From assembly GCA_004322205.1 (NCBI GenBank), contig SCSN01000008.1, forward strand, positions 82,370 through 118,038: a stretch of DNA of 35,669 nucleotides, in the 5' to 3' direction. Position 1 is the stretch's first letter; each line of letters opens with the position of its first letter. A program made the translations under genes and the position numbers. Source of the stretch: Patescibacteria group bacterium (GTDB taxonomy: Bacteria; Patescibacteriota; Minisyncoccia; Phycocordibacterales; Zambryskibacteraceae). The notes beneath the pieces were generated by a model that saw nothing but the letters and a program-made list of their open reading frames with translations, made no database searches and had not been told where the DNA came from. Below, piece by piece: positions 1 through 9,000 of the stretch.

Positions 1-1371
1 CGGGATATCGGACGTCTTCAGGGAGAAATTGCTTCGGAAGAACGGGCGTTGCAAAGAGAGCGGGAAATTGTTTCCTCGGATAAAGTCAGAACTGTGCCGC
101 TCCGAGAACTTGAAGAACTGCAGAGTGATCTTGAATCGAAAATTTCCCAAGCAGAGCAAAGTAACGAAATTTCCTTTATAAAAAGCGTGCTGCGTTCTAT
201 TCACTCTCTCTTCTCCAGTTTTGTCGAAAGTAAGAAAGGTGAAAGGCACGACTCTCTAATCCGCGAGTCAGAGGCAGAGCTTACCAAGCTCAAAGCTGAA
301 CTCCAAAACAAAGAGACGGAACTCACTGCGGTTTCGGAAGAAGGGAGCGCTTTTGAGAGAAAGTATGGCACTCTTCGAGCGGAGATTGAGCAAGAGAAAG
401 ATACTAACCGAGATGCTGAAAAAACGCTCTTTCGGATTACCTCCGAGCAGAGCGCTGTGGTGGGGGAACTGGCGCTATTGCGGAGTAAGGAGGAACAGTT
501 GAGAGTGCTTGAGGAAGATTTTAAGAGGGAACTTGAAGAATGCGCGCTCCTCGCCGGGCGCGAAGCGCTGGAGTATGGTTCTGTGTCTCTTGATGAAAGC
601 GCCGCTCTTCAAGAGGAGCGGGCGATGCAGGAAGAGCGCCGCAGAGTCATTGAGAAAGTCAAAATCCAGCTGGAGGAATCTGGTCTTTCGGGAAGCGGTG
701 AATTGCTCAAGGAGTATCAGGAGACAAGTGAGCGTGATTCGTTCTTAGGACGGGAACTCGAGGATTTGGGAAAATCAGCCGAGGCACTGGAGAAGCTCAT
801 TTCCGAACTTGGCGAGAAGCTTGATCAGGAATTCAAAACGGGCGTCGGGAAAATCAACGCAGAGTTTCAAAAATTTTTTGCTCTGATGTTCGGCGGAGGG
901 CAGGCGGAACTCAAGGTAACAAAAAACAAAAAGCGAAAAACGCAAAACATCGAGGAATCTATTTTTGGGGATGAAACTCTTGCCCAGGTCGGGGTGGAGG
1001 AAGAAGTGGAAGAGGAAGAGGGTATTGATATTGAAGTTTCCCTGCCGCGCAAGAAAATCAAGGGGCTGACCATGCTCTCCGGCGGCGAGCGGGCACTGAC
1101 GTCCATTGCACTGCTATTCGCAATGTCTGCCGTTAATCCGCCACCGTTTATTGTTCTCGATGAGACTGACGCGGCGCTTGATGAAGCCAATTCAAAAAAA
1201 TATGGAGATATGATTGAGGATCTCTCCGAACGCTCGCAGCTTATTCTCATTACTCACAACCGCGAGACAATGTCGCGCGCCGGCGTTATTTATGGTGTGA
1301 CAATGGGGCAGAGCGGAGTCTCGAAAATGCTCTCAATTCAGTTTGAGGAAGCTGTGGCAGTGGCGAAGTGA
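1..1371 (+). CDS. smc: Chromosome segregation ATPase SMC, C-terminal part (5' end outside window)
   Basis: The frame is open from base 1; the TTG at 49 in the ORF track is only the first possible start, so this is a 3' fragment of about 456 codons. The first ~285 residues are charged, Glu/Lys/Arg-rich coiled coil. The C-terminal head follows: ABC signature LSGGE (about residue 360), Walker B FIVLDETDAALDE and an H-loop ITHN. This order is that of the C-terminal half of SMC, which pairs with the N-terminal Walker A head to form the ATPase that organises and segregates the chromosome. A Glu-rich acidic stretch just before the signature is an ordinary variable insertion. RecN or SbcC are alternatives, but the DETDAALDE form and the closing segment fit SMC best. 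The gene ends at TGA; the next gene is convergent. Confidence 0.9.
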   Translation, partial: RDIGRLQGEIASEERALQREREIVSSDKVRTVPLRELEELQSDLESKISQAEQSNEISFIKSVLRSIHSLFSSFVESKKGERHDSLIRESEAELTKLKAELQNKETELTAVSEEGSAFERKYGTLRAEIEQEKDTNRDAEKTLFRITSEQSAVVGELALLRSKEEQLRVLEEDFKRELEECALLAGREALEYGSVSLDESAALQEERAMQEERRRVIEKVKIQLEESGLSGSGELLKEYQETSERDSFLGRELEDLGKSAEALEKLISELGEKLDQEFKTGVGKINAEFQKFFALMFGGGQAELKVTKNKKRKTQNIEESIFGDETLAQVGVEEEVEEEEGIDIEVSLPRKKIKGLTMLSGGERALTSIALLFAMSAVNPPPFIVLDETDAALDEANSKKYGDMIEDLSERSQLILITHNRETMSRAGVIYGVTMGQSGVSKMLSIQFEEAVAVAK

Positions 1372-1414
1372 TAGATTTTCTTGGCGAGAATAAGCGAGCC
1401 TTAGAAAATCATCA

Positions 1415-1542
1415 CCCCCCACTCACTTTTCCGCTCGAAGTAAGAGATTTTTTGTCTGCAAGACAAAAAATCATTTTCAATTCTTGCGCGCAATCTGAAC
1501 TGACACCATCGCGAATCGTGGTTCTGAAAAGTAAGTGAGGGG
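1415..1542. repeat. Nested inverted repeat, MITE-like
   Basis: Outer arms at 1415-1431 and 1526-1542 match in 15 of 17 positions as an inverted repeat. Inside lies a perfect 12-bp stem (1446-1457 with 1461-1472) with a 3-base loop. There is no convincing coding frame. It lies between the convergent smc and rnr genes and could fold as one RNA or be a small mobile-repeat remnant. Confidence 0.5.
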
Positions 1543-1562
1543 TTAAATAAAATATATTTTCC

Positions 1563-1592
1563 GCCAGCCCCGACGGTACCGTCGGGGCTGGC
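1563..1592. terminator. 30-bp perfect palindrome, probable bidirectional terminator
   Basis: GCCAGCCCCGACGG and its exact complement meet at a central TA step. Flanks are T/A-rich on both sides (TTATTTTT on plus, AAAATATATTTT on minus). It lies 19 bases past the rnr stop codon and also downstream of smc, so it can serve both convergent genes. The GC-rich CCAGCCCCG arm recurs at the right end of the window. Confidence 0.6.
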
Positions 1593-1610
1593 TGGCGGCT
1601 CGTTATTTTT

Positions 1611-3545
1611 CTAAACGAACGCAAAATCTAACGTCTTGCGGTCGAGGTCGGCGGCGAGGAGTTTTACCTGTACACTATCGCCGAGGGAGTATTTCTTTTT
1701 GTTGCTTTGCCCGACGAGACAGTAGTTTTTCTCGTCTAAAACGTAGAAGTCGTCGGTCATATCTCGGACTTTAACCATACCTTCAGCCTTGGTTTCTTTT
1801 TCCTCAACATAGACGCCCCACTCCGAGACGCCCGAGACGGTGCCTTCAAAAGTCTCTCCGATTCTCTTCATCATAAACTCAACTTGCTTGTAGCGGATGG
1901 AGGCGCGCTCAGCATCAGCGGCGGCAACCTCTTTCTCCGAGGCGTCTGCCGCCAGCTTTTCGAATTTGGCGAATTCTTCGCTTTCGATTTTTCCTTTTGT
2001 GAGATATCGGTGGAGCAAACGGTGTACCAGTAGATCAGGATAGCGACGGATGGGGGAGGTGAAGTGAGTGTAGAACTCAAAACCCAGTCCGAAGTGGCCG
2101 ATGTTATTGGTGGAGTAGACCGCTTTTGCCATGGCTCGGATGGCGGCGGTTTTGATAAGCGACTCTTCCGGTTTTCCTTCTATCTCCTTGAAAAGTTGAT
2201 TGAGCTCTTTTGCCGTGACCTCGCCTTCTTTCCCTAGGCGAAGGTTGTAGCCGAGAGCTTTGATGAAGATTTGGAGATTGAGAATTTTTTCTTTATCAGG
2301 GACGTCGTGAATCCGATAGACAAATGCGCCGCGCTGCTTCTCCCTGCCGGAGTTTAAATGCATGAAAGTGGCAACTTCGCGATTGGCGAGCAGCATAAAT
2401 TCTTCGATCAGTTTATGAGTTTCAAGCCGCTCTTTCTTGTAGACCCGTAGAGGACGGCCCTCGTCGTCAAGCTCGAAGCGGATTTCTTCCGTCTCAAAAT
2501 CTATAGCCCCGTTTTCAAATTTTTTCTTCTGAAGAATTTTGGCGATGGCGTTTAAGGTGTTGAGTTCTTCAAAAAAAGTTCCTCTCCCGGCGTCGAGAAT
2601 TTCTTGCGCTTCCTCATAGGTAAAACGCTTTTTAGAGTGGATGACGGTTTTACCAAACCATCTTTCTCTGACTTCGCCGTCTTTGGTCATCACAAAAACA
2701 GCCGAGAAGGTCAGGCGGTCAGTCTCGGGATTAAGAGAGCAAAGATCGTTGGAAAGCACTTCGGGCAGCATGGGAATGGTACGGTCAACAAGATAGACGG
2801 AAGTTCCGCGTTTGCGAGCTTCCCTGTCAAGGAGTGAACCAACGGAGACGTAGTGGGAAACATCGGCAATGTGTATGCCGACCTCGTAGTTGTCACTGCC
2901 GAGATCTCTGAAAGAAAGTGCGTCGTCAAAGTCTTTGGCGTCCGCCGGGTCAATAGTGAAGATGGCAGTATCCCGAAAATCCTTGCGCTTCTTAATTTCC
3001 TGGGGGAAGCGGGCTTTCTCTCGTTTGGCAACGCTCTCCGCTTCGCGTTCGGCTTCGGGCGGAAAACGTGAGTCGAAGCCGCGCTCGAGAACGATTGCTT
3101 CCATTTCGACATTGTGTGCACCCTTGGCGCCGAGTACTCGCAGAACTTTCCCTTCCGGACTTTTCTGCGGGTCTCTCCAGCCGATTATTTCAGCTAAGAC
3201 TTTCTCTCCTCCCTTGGCTCCCAGTGCTTTTGACGAATGAATAAAAATATCCCGATACATCCGCCGGTCGTCCGCTTTCATGAAAAAGAAGTCTGCACCG
3301 TTGGCACTCTCTAAAGTGCCGACGAAACGCAAACGGGCGCGAGTGAGAACTTTCAATACCTCTCCTTGCCGGCGAATGCCGGGAGTTTCGGCAAGAAGGG
3401 CAATTTCAACCTGGTCGCTGTGAAGAGCCGTGTTTAAAAGGGGAGTGGGAATTTCAATGTCTTCGGGGAAACCGTCAACATGAAAATAGCCCACTTTGCG
3501 TGAGCTTACTGCGATAGTTCCTCGATAGGTTTTGTCCGGAGACAT
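1611..3545 (-). CDS. rnr: Ribonuclease R (RNB-family 3'-5' exoribonuclease)
   Basis: RNase R degrades structured RNA processively from the 3' end. The protein of about 644 residues has an N-terminal cold-shock/OB region, then the RNB catalytic domain with the metal-binding stretch TIDPADAKDFDDALS and the family block HIADVSHYV, the conserved DRTIPMLPEVLSNDLCSLNP segment, and a C-terminal S1 domain (GTVSGVSEWGVYVE). It is shorter than the E. coli enzyme because the basic tail is missing. The ORF track begins at a GTG at 3560; I prefer the ATG at 3545 because the -10-like TATAGT (3564-3559) overlaps the GTG, leaving a leader of only a few bases. It converges with smc and diverges from the small gene at 3660. 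Confidence 0.93.
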   Translation of the reverse strand: MSPDKTYRGTIAVSSRKVGYFHVDGFPEDIEIPTPLLNTALHSDQVEIALLAETPGIRRQGEVLKVLTRARLRFVGTLESANGADFFFMKADDRRMYRDIFIHSSKALGAKGGEKVLAEIIGWRDPQKSPEGKVLRVLGAKGAHNVEMEAIVLERGFDSRFPPEAEREAESVAKREKARFPQEIKKRKDFRDTAIFTIDPADAKDFDDALSFRDLGSDNYEVGIHIADVSHYVSVGSLLDREARKRGTSVYLVDRTIPMLPEVLSNDLCSLNPETDRLTFSAVFVMTKDGEVRERWFGKTVIHSKKRFTYEEAQEILDAGRGTFFEELNTLNAIAKILQKKKFENGAIDFETEEIRFELDDEGRPLRVYKKERLETHKLIEEFMLLANREVATFMHLNSGREKQRGAFVYRIHDVPDKEKILNLQIFIKALGYNLRLGKEGEVTAKELNQLFKEIEGKPEESLIKTAAIRAMAKAVYSTNNIGHFGLGFEFYTHFTSPIRRYPDLLVHRLLHRYLTKGKIESEEFAKFEKLAADASEKEVAAADAERASIRYKQVEFMMKRIGETFEGTVSGVSEWGVYVEEKETKAEGMVKVRDMTDDFYVLDEKNYCLVGQSNKKKYSLGDSVQVKLLAADLDRKTLDFAFV

Positions 3546-3659
3546 AAAGGCAGTTACCACTATAGCAGATTTTCTCTGTTAGGCATGAGTTTTCCGTGTT
3601 CTTGACTTTTTTTCTGTCTTCTGCTTGTCTAAACCAAGGACCCGCTCTGGAGGAGCAAT

Positions 3660-3956
3660 ATGTCTAGAGGAGCCGCTCGTTGGATTAGAGTCCTCCTCTG
3701 TGCAGGGGGGGTAGCTCTGGCAGTCTGGGTTATCATCCAGATAATCCAAGTAATGCTGATACTCTGGTCGCTGCCAATTATCTTTCTGTTTTTTGCCATG
3801 GCGCGACAGATTCTCGAGGATCTGACGGCTCTGGCAGTCAGGAAGCTTGCCTACCTTGGGCGCCGTCTCAAGGCGAGAATTCCAAGACATGTCGGAGTGA
3901 CGCCAGAATCTCCGGCTTCGGCATCCGTCAAGTGGACGTCCGCCTCTTCTTCGTGA
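3660..3956 (+). CDS. Small unknown membrane protein
   Basis: Not recognised as a family. The 98 residues comprise a short basic N-terminus, one long hydrophobic stretch (about residues 10-48, possibly two helices), then a basic cytoplasmic-looking tail ending SASSS. A strong Shine-Dalgarno site, GGAGGAG, sits just before the ATG, and a TTGACT -35-like box lies at 3602, while neighbouring rnr and rpsP lack SD sites. The stop codon lies in the loop of a strong terminator. It is a stand-alone unit of the SD-plus-terminator type seen at 16.2, 19.9, 22.5, 27.9 and 34.0 kb. Confidence 0.65.
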   Translation: MSRGAARWIRVLLCAGGVALAVWVIIQIIQVMLILWSLPIIFLFFAMARQILEDLTALAVRKLAYLGRRLKARIPRHVGVTPESPASASVKWTSASSS

Positions 3957-3973
3957 GAGGCGGACGTTTTTGT
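3936..3973 (+). terminator. Rho-independent terminator overlapping a stop codon
   Basis: A 12-bp perfect stem (ACGTCCGCCTCT with its complement at 3956-3967) is followed by TTTTTGTTTT. The TGA of the preceding gene (3954-3956) falls at the loop/stem edge, so the stem encodes the last codons. Confidence 0.85.
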
Positions 3974-3999
3974 TTTATGTTTGTTTTATCTCTGGAAAA

Positions 4000-4028
4000 T
4001 TGACCGTCTGATTTCTTTCTGTTAGCAT
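4000..4028 (+). promoter_or_regulatory. Promoter of rpsP
   Basis: TTGACC (4000-4005), a 17-base spacer and TAGCAT (4023-4028), only ten bases before the rpsP ATG. Transcription would start about at the start codon, and no Shine-Dalgarno site is present. Confidence 0.6.
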
Positions 4029-4038
4029 AACCCTCTGT

Positions 4039-4506
4039 ATGCTCAAAATTCGACTGCAGAGAGTGGGACGCAAACACGAACCGACTTTTCGGGTAGTTTT
4101 GACTGACTCTAAAAACAGCACCAAAAGCGGTAAATATTTGGAGGTGCTTGGCCACTATGATCCTCGCAGGGAAAGTGAGGAGATGAACGCCGAACGAATC
4201 AAGTACTGGATTTCAGTAGGTGCCCAGCTTTCAGGGACTGTCCACAATCTCTTGGTGGACAAGAAAATTGTAGAATGCAAGAAAATTAATGTTCTTCCGC
4301 GCAAAACACCTGTAAAGAAAGAAGAAAAACCGCAGGGGCAAACCGAAGCGACGAGTGACGATTCCGGGAAAGAGAAGAAAGTTTCGGAGAAAGTGGAGCC
4401 GGGTGAGGAAGAGACTGGTAAGAAAGAGAACGCGCCTGCTCCTTCCGACAGCTCGGAAGTCAAAGGGGAGCAAGAAGAAAAACCGACTCCAGAGAACAAT
4501 GTTTAG
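4039..4506 (+). CDS. rpsP: Ribosomal protein bS16 with long charged tail
   Basis: The N-terminal ~85 residues are a complete bS16 (MLKIRLQRVGRKHEPTFRVV, then LGHYDPRRE and the IKYWISVGAQLSGTV segment), a 30S subunit protein needed for assembly. The usual family length is about 80-90 residues; here it is 155, the extra ~70 being a Lys/Glu/Ser/Pro-rich, low-complexity and probably disordered tail. Such tails occur in some other lineages. The gene starts directly behind its promoter, is followed by khpA, and belongs to the conserved rpsP-khpA-trmD neighbourhood. Confidence 0.95.
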   Translation: MLKIRLQRVGRKHEPTFRVVLTDSKNSTKSGKYLEVLGHYDPRRESEEMNAERIKYWISVGAQLSGTVHNLLVDKKIVECKKINVLPRKTPVKKEEKPQGQTEATSDDSGKEKKVSEKVEPGEEETGKKENAPAPSDSSEVKGEQEEKPTPENNV

Positions 4507-4598
4507 CTTCCTCTTTTGTCTTTTGTTTATTGTTGTGCTATTTTGAATGACGGCAGTACCATACCGCACTGCTCACTATCGGCTCACGTCGTAAAACT

Positions 4599-4904
4599 AT
4601 GGAAAGAGATGTACAGTTTTTGGAGTATGTTATCAAGGCGCTGGTTGATCACCCGGAAGATGTGCGCATCAATCGAACAGTAGACGAGATGGGGGTACTC
4701 ATCACCCTCGATGTTAATCCGGAAGATATGGGTAAGGTCATTGGCAGGCAAGGCAAGACCGCCGAGGCAATCCGTATTCTCCTGCGAGTGGTAGGGATGA
4801 AAAACAACGCCCGGGTGAATCTCAAAATTAACGAACCGGAAGGCCGCCGCGAGGAGGTGAGGACCAAGGATGTTGACCAGGCGCTGGAAGATTTGAAACT
4901 CTAG
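4599..4904 (+). CDS. khpA: KH-domain RNA-binding protein KhpA
   Basis: A single KH domain with the nucleic-acid-binding GxxG loop as IGRQGKTA, preceded by LEYVIKALVDHPEDVRI, the typical opening of the KhpA (YlqC) family that lies between rpsP and the rimM/trmD genes. KhpA usually partners KhpB/Jag and binds small RNAs and mRNAs; no partner is present in this window. At 101 residues it is about 20 longer than usual because of a charged C-terminal helix. No clear Shine-Dalgarno site precedes the ATG. Confidence 0.9.
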   Translation: MERDVQFLEYVIKALVDHPEDVRINRTVDEMGVLITLDVNPEDMGKVIGRQGKTAEAIRILLRVVGMKNNARVNLKINEPEGRREEVRTKDVDQALEDLKL

Positions 4905-4939
4905 CTTTTAGCTTTGTTAACTAATTAGCTTGTTAGACG

Positions 4940-4967
4940 CAAAATCCCTGCAGCTGCGGGGATTTTG
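4940..4967 (+). terminator. Hairpin between khpA and trmD
   Basis: CAAAATCCC pairs with GGGATTTTG around an inner GCAGCTGC palindrome, followed by TCTTCTCGACTCTTTC. It may be a weak terminator. AGCTAAT-type words repeat on both sides (4905-4935 and 4986-5018). Confidence 0.5.
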
Positions 4968-5022
4968 TCTTCTCGACTCTTTCTAAAAAGCTAATAAACT
5001 GATAAGCTAATACGCTTATCAT

Positions 5023-5706
5023 ATGACTTTTCACATCATAACTTTATTTCCCAAAGCTTTTGACTCCTATCTCGGCGAGTCTATTTTGAAGCGTGCTATC
5101 GAAAACAAAAAAATCGAAATCAGGTTCTATAACCCTCGAGATTTCGCCGAGAATAAGTGGAGGCGGATCGATCGAGCTCCTTACGGCGGAGGACCGGGAA
5201 TGGTTATTGAGGCGCTACCGGTGATAAGGGCGATAGAGAGCGCAATTAAAAAATTAAAAATAAAAAAGAAAAATCGCAAATCAAAAATCAAAATTATTTG
5301 GACAAGTCCGGGAGGGAATCAGCTTACAAACACCTATGCTGCAAAGATGGCCAAGAGCTATTCTGACATTATTATTGTCTGCGGACGCTATGAGGGGATT
5401 GACGCTCGGGTCGGTAAGGTTTTTTCAATGGATGAAATCTCTATCGGCCCATTCGTGCTCACCGGCGGCGAATTGCCGGCAATGGTAATTATTGACGCCA
5501 CTGCTCGTCAGCGAAAGGGAGTATTGGGAACCTCTAACTCTCTCGAAGAGCGGCGGGTATTATCAAACGAGGTCTACACTCGCCCCGAAGTTTTTGAATA
5601 TAGAGGTAAAAAATATCATGTTCCGAAGATTTTATTGTCCGGGCATCACGGGAAAATAGAAAAATGGAAGGAGAGACGCGGCAAAGGCAGGGCTAAACGG
5701 ACTTGA
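5023..5706 (+). CDS. trmD: tRNA (guanine-37-N1)-methyltransferase TrmD
   Basis: TrmD methylates G37 of tRNAs using S-adenosylmethionine and prevents frameshifting. The trefoil-knot SAM site is intact: CGRYEGIDARV, then SIGPFVLTGGELPAMVIIDA. The N-terminal ITLFP start, the YGGGPGM loop and the C-terminal SGHHGKIEKW segment are also present. At 227 residues it is near normal length. A Lys-rich stretch (about residues 75-92) replaces a short loop and is encoded by an extremely A-rich tract. The usual neighbours rimM and rplS are absent here. The start follows a TATCAT sequence directly, with no Shine-Dalgarno site. Confidence 0.95.
   Translation: MTFHIITLFPKAFDSYLGESILKRAIENKKIEIRFYNPRDFAENKWRRIDRAPYGGGPGMVIEALPVIRAIESAIKKLKIKKKNRKSKIKIIWTSPGGNQLTNTYAAKMAKSYSDIIIVCGRYEGIDARVGKVFSMDEISIGPFVLTGGELPAMVIIDATARQRKGVLGTSNSLEERRVLSNEVYTRPEVFEYRGKKYHVPKILLSGHHGKIEKWKERRGKGRAKRT
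5244..5296 (+). repeat. A-rich low-complexity tract inside trmD
   Basis: A run built of AAAAATTA / AAAAATCA words that resembles intergenic filler repeats but stays in frame and encodes KKLKIKKKNRKSKIKI. It looks like a simple-sequence expansion inside a housekeeping gene. Confidence 0.5.
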
Positions 5707-5750
5707 TGCCTTGACGAGTGGGTTACAAAGATGTGAAGTGATCTCGGGCG

Positions 5751-5778
5751 TTGACAGCTTTGAGGCGGTGAGTATAAT
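5751..5778 (+). promoter_or_regulatory. Strong promoter of the rpoB-rpoC-dnaG-rpoD unit
   Basis: Perfect TTGACA (5751-5756), a 16-base spacer and perfect TATAAT (5773-5778). The predicted transcript start, near 5785, leaves a leader of about 270 bases before rpoB. Confidence 0.85.
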
Positions 5779-5784
5779 TACCCA

Positions 5785-6020
5785 ACTTCAGCAAGATTGA
5801 GTTGCGGCTGGCCGGTAGGCAGGTGAGAATAGTTTTCATGTAATCTTGCTTTCTCGTCTCTAAATTTCATAGCGAAAGTGAGATCTCTCCGGAAGGGGAG
5901 AGCGTTTTTTGTTTTTCCTAATCCAGCACTTATTTTGGTTATATAGACATCACCAAAAAGTCTGGGTGCGACCGGACCATTCTTCTTCAGAGGTGATCGA
6001 AATGATAAGTGCTGGGTGAA
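5785..6020 (+). ncRNA. Structured rpoB leader with internal terminator (attenuator or small RNA)
   Basis: The leader has two modules. The first (about 5785-5918) pairs GCAAGATT (5791) with AATCTTGC (near 5842) and ends in a terminator-like stem, CTCTCC/GGAGAG (5885-5902), followed by TTTTTTGTTTTT. The second (about 5922-6020) is closed by an 11-bp stem, CCAGCACTTAT with ATAAGTGCTGG, and inside it ATCACC can pair with GGTGAT or with the nearer GGTGC. I do not recognise a known riboswitch or ribosomal-protein leader. It could control RNA polymerase expression by attenuation, or the first module could be a separate small RNA. Confidence 0.5.
5885..5918 (+). terminator. Internal terminator in the rpoB leader
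   Basis: A 6-bp GC-rich stem with a 6-base loop, then CGTTTTTTGTTTTT. It lies between the strong promoter and rpoB, so full transcription of rpoB requires read-through or antitermination. Confidence 0.6.
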
Positions 6021-6056
6021 GATTATTTCAAATTCACTTAGTTCCTAAGAAAAATC

Positions 6057-9000
6057 ATGCAGAGGAAATACTTTGGGAAGTACCGCAAACCGCTTGTTGA
6101 GATTCCCAATCTTGTCAAATCACAGCTCGAGAGCTTTCAATGGCTCCTAACGACCGGTCTCAAAGAAATCTTTGACGAGTTTTCTTCCATTAAAGATTTC
6201 TCTGAAAAGAAGTTTACCCTCGACTTTTCAGGTTTTGAGCTGGCAGAGCCGAAGTACGACGAATACTACGCAAAGGAAAACAAACTGACGTATGAAGCGC
6301 CGCTCAAGGTCCGAGTGCGTCTCTCTAACCACATCCTCAAAACCGTCAAGGAGCAAGAGATTTTCATGGCTGACTTTCCGCTGATGACGCCGCACGGCAC
6401 TTTTATTGTGAGTGGAGTTGAACGCGCTATTGTTCCGCAGCTGGCCCGTTCTTTCGGAGTGTTTTTCACGACGCAGGAAATTCGCGGGCGCCGGCTCTTC
6501 GGCGCTAAAATTATTCCGTCGCGGGGTGCTTGGATAGAATTCGAGACTGATTTGGAGAAGGTAATCCATGCCCGAATTGACAAAAAGAGAAAGTTTCCGG
6601 TGACGATTTTACTCCGTGCCTTGGGAGTAAAGACTAACAAGGATATTCTCCATCTCTTCGAGAAGACACCTGGCGGAGGGGAGTTCATTGAAAAAACTCT
6701 TGCCAAGGATCACAGCAAAACTCCCGACGAGGCCTACATCGAGATCCACAAAAAGCTTCGCGACGGTGATTTAGCGACAGCGGAGAACGCCAAAGAGTTC
6801 TTCGATTCTATTTTTGGAGCAGAGCGGTACGACCTCTCAAAAGTCGGGCGTTTCCGCTTCAATAACCGTTTTGGCAAGAAAGTCGACGATAAGGAAATTG
6901 AGCGGCGAACTCTCTCGCTTGACGATCTGGCAACGACCGTGGCTCACATTATCCGTCTTAACACCACTCCGGCGGCAGAGGAGGACGATATTGATCACTT
7001 GGGGAGCCGGCGCGTCCGCTACGTTGGGGAGATGTTCCAGCAGAAAATCCGCGTCGGCATGTCACAGATCAAACGCAACATTCAGAACCGGATGTCAGTG
7101 GTCGATACCAATGTAACCCTGCCGGTGCAGTTTATCTCTCCCAAACCCCTTCAGGCGCGAATAAAAGAATTTTTCACTACCAACCAACTTTCGCAGTTTA
7201 TGCTTCAGGAGAACGCCCTGGCCGAAATTGAGCATCTCCGAACACTCTCGGCACTCGGCCCCGGCGGTCTCTCTCGTGCCCGAGCTGGTTTCGAGGTACG
7301 CGATGTGCACCCGTCGCACTACGGCAGACTCTGTCCCATCCATACGCCGGAAGGACCGAACATCGGTTTGATTCTTCGTCTGACAGTCTATGCGCGAGTG
7401 AATGAATTCGGCATGATCGAGACACCTTACGCTCGCGTCAAGGGGGGAAAGGTTACTGATGAGATTGTTTATCTCAACGCTCTCGAAGAGGAGAGGCACA
7501 ACATTGCCCACGCCGCTACTCCCTGCGACGATGAGGGGCGGATTGCTGTTTCGGAAGTGGAGGTGCGCTTCGGGGGTCGACCGCACGCAGTACCCAAAGC
7601 AAAGGTGGATTTCATTGATGTGGCGATGAATCAAGCGTTTTCCATTGCCACATCAATGATTCCGTTTCTCGATCACGACGACGCCAACCGGGCGCTGATG
7701 GGCTCGAATATGCAGAAGCAAGCGACGCCGTGCATCGTGCCAGAGGCCCCGCTGGTGGCAACGGGTATTGAGAGGGCGGCAGTGCGCGACAGCGGCAGAC
7801 TCCTGCTTGCTTTAGAGGACGGTACGGTCAGTTACGTCGACGGGCGCAGAATTGTGGTCAAGACCGGCAGGGGAAAGGAGCGTGAGTATAGACTGATTAC
7901 TTTTTCCCGAACCAACGGATTCACCGCTTTTCATCAGCGTCCAGCAGTGGAAGTCGGTGCGCACGTCAGGCGCGGCGACCTTCTTGCGGATACTTCTTCC
8001 AGTTTCTCGGGGGAGATGGCGCTGGGCCAAAATATTCTGGTGGCTTTTATGTCCTGGTCTGGCGCCAACTATGAGGACGCCATTATTGTCTCCGAGAGGG
8101 TAGTGCGGGAGAACCGATTTAGCTCAATTCACATTGAAGAGTTCGTGGTCAATGTCCGGGACACCAAGCTCGGCGCCGAGCTGACCACCTGCGATATTCC
8201 GAATGTCGGTGAAACAAAACTTCGCAATCTCTCCGAGGACGGCATTGTCCGCATCGGCGCCGAGGTGCGGCCGGGGGACATTCTGGTGGGGAAAATTACC
8301 CCTAAAGGTGAAACCCAACTTACACCCGAAGAGCGCCTCCTGCGTTCGCTCTTCGGAGAGAAGGCGCGCGATGTCAAGGATACCTCAAAGCGCATGGAGA
8401 ACGGCAAGCGCGGGAGAGTTATCAATGTTCAGGTTTTTTCCCGGGAGAAGGGAGACAAACTCGAGTCTGGGATTATCAAGCGCATTCACATTGAGGTTGC
8501 CCAGCTGCGTTCTCTCTCTGTTGGAGACAAGCTGGCGGGGCGGCACGGGAATAAGGGTGTGATCTCCCGCATTCTCCCTGTTGAGGATATGCCCTACATG
8601 GCGGACGGCACGCCGATTGATATCATCCTCACTCCCCTCGGCGTGCCTTCTCGAATGAACCTCGGGCAGATTCTTGAAATGCACCTGGGGCTTGCCGCTC
8701 ACGCTCTTGGCTACCAAGCCATCGTCCCGCCCTTTGCCGGAGCGACGGACGTTGAAATTAAAGAGGAGCTCAAGCGCGCAGGGTTTGGCGAGGACGGCAA
8801 AGTAGTGCTCTATGACGGGCGGACCGGCGAGTCCTTTGAGCAGAAAGTGGCTGTTGGTTATATGTACATTATGAAGCTCCACCACATGGTTGAGGATAAA
8901 ATTCACATGCGCTCCATCGGCCCCTATTCGCTTATTACTCAACAGCCGCTGGGCGGAAAGGCGCAGGGGGGAGGTCAGCGCTTTGGAGAAATGGAAGTCT

